Shown here piece after piece: positions 63,335 through 64,000 of a stretch of DNA of 64,000 nucleotides (position 1 is the first letter of the stretch; every line of letters begins with the position of its first letter). The translations under genes and the position numbers were made by a program. A model generated the notes under the pieces. That model worked only from the letters and a program-made list of their open reading frames with translations, did not search any database and was not told the origin of the DNA. The DNA comes from Seriola aureovittata (lineage: Eukaryota; Chordata; Actinopteri; Carangiformes; Carangidae), in contig NC_079373.1 of the NCBI RefSeq assembly GCF_021018895.1, forward strand, positions 26,986,376-27,050,375, written 5' to 3'.

Positions 63335-63384
63335 CGTCTTCTGATTGGTCCGTTAGCCGCTGTTTTGACCACGTGACAGCGAAG
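63335..63384 (+). promoter_or_regulatory. Core promoter with inverted CCAAT box and E-box
   Basis: ATTGG at 63344-63348, in the context CTGATTGGTC, is a strong NF-Y type inverted CCAAT box. CACGTG at 63370-63375, followed by AC, is an E-box of the USF/MITF-TFEB class only 10 bp before the start codon. CpG steps cluster from about 63310 to 63600. The short spacing to the ATG implies a very short 5' UTR or initiation between the two boxes. Confidence 0.5.
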
Positions 63385-63412
63385 ATGGCCGCCAGCGACG
63401 GGAGTAAAGATG
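63385..63412 (+). CDS. First coding exon of an unidentified gene (MAASDGSKD...)
   Basis: An ATG in good context (GCGAAGATGG) opens 28 nt encoding MAASDGSKD plus one base, followed directly by the donor GTACGT. The surroundings are a small CpG-rich promoter with CCAAT and CACGTG boxes. I therefore regard this as a real first exon, although nine residues are too few to name the gene. An alanine/serine-rich N-terminus is common. In mammals the genes upstream of IMMP2L are DOCK4 and then ZNF277. The first residues are not those of DOCK4, and ZNF277 is only a synteny-based possibility. The rest of the gene lies beyond the right edge. Confidence 0.5.
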
Positions 63413-64000
63413 GTACGTGGAAGTTTTAAAGGTGTCAGTGGATTGAACGGAGCTGTTTTGCAGCGGGAGCGGGTTGTTTACCTGTCACTGAAATATTACC
63501 GTTACACTCTACCGTAACCGACCGGAAACAGCTCGTCACTTTGCGATGAAACCAACTTGCTAGCAGTTAGCCGCCTAGCAGGCTAAAGGCAGCTGCTGGC
63601 GTGTACTACACGTTAACCTTTTCGTTGCTCGTTAATTAATTTAACTACCACTTTATTCTGAAAATACTATATATAAAAATCAACACCCACCTGTTACAAC
63701 CTGTGTTTCCGTTATTTAATGAAGGTAACGTCCGTTTCTCCATCTGTTGAACGTTAGCCATCGTTATTCAATATTCAAAACCTTTATTGACATTGTACAA
63801 GTTACAGAAACAACGAACTCAAATGCGCTACATCACAGAAACAAACACATAAACATCTGTATATAAAAGACAGTTGATAACAGGTTATTAGTCATCAATA
63901 AACAAAACAAAACAATGTAAACACAAGATCGCTTTAGTTGCTGCTTTCAATCATAGAACATGATCTTCTTCATTAGAGTTTATTTGCTGAGGAATTGTGT
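63413..64000 (+). other. Start of intron 1 of the plus-strand gene
   Basis: The donor GTACGT at 63413 opens an intron that runs to the edge of the window. The first 200 bases remain CpG-rich and the remainder is AT-rich. No second exon with credible splice sites was recognised. Confidence 0.45.

Noticed and set aside
1..64000. tRNA, rRNA, CRISPR arrays or bacterial-type operons
   Set aside because: None could be recognised by eye. Short regular repeats here are microsatellites without spacers, and the DNA is vertebrate. A covariance-model tRNA scan was not possible.

Overview
The window looks like teleost fish DNA, most likely from a spiny-rayed (acanthomorph) species. It is overwhelmingly non-coding, with dense CA/TG microsatellites, fish-type 3' repeat tails and short dispersed repeat families. 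No bacterial-style operons, CRISPR arrays, rRNA genes or convincing tRNA genes were seen. Only three short protein-coding exons can be supported. Nearly all longer open frames are by-products of repeats (purine tracts, CA/TG runs, a 42-bp minisatellite, a MITE-like family).

Positions 1 to about 55,990 are the 5' part of immp2l on the minus strand. This gene encodes inner mitochondrial membrane peptidase subunit 2. Its first coding exon (40343-40477) gives a 45-residue N-terminus with the membrane segment and the catalytic serine in GASMQ. The next exon (32065-32168) gives the PFLNPEGG to RGDIVSV segment. A likely non-coding first exon ends at a GT donor at about 55887, inside a CpG-rich promoter with CRE-like and ETS sites. 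The exons carrying the catalytic lysine and the C-terminus were not found and should lie left of position 1, so intron 3 exceeds 32 kb.

From about 56,000 to 63,300 is intergenic DNA. It holds a 42-bp minisatellite, a short element with perfect 17-bp inverted ends, and a frameshifted remnant of a repetitive ORF family that I associate with a CXC-domain protein. At 63385 a second gene starts on the plus strand, MAASDGSKD then a GT donor, behind an inverted CCAAT box and a CACGTG E-box. It is divergent from immp2l, and its identity cannot be fixed from nine residues.

The introns hold four copies of a roughly 420-490-bp MITE-like family with a CCAAT-bearing hairpin and TTAA at its ends. They also hold a roughly 210-bp tandem and dispersed family, a 310-330-bp dispersed pair, and a family that carries nuclear-receptor DR1 sites. 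There is a perfect 26-bp inverted repeat, G-quadruplex-prone G tracts and many microsatellites, one of which lies 26 nt inside intron 3 next to a splice donor. Several unique, repeat-free stretches have the texture of conserved non-coding elements, but that needs alignment to show. I found no convincing new multi-gene system.
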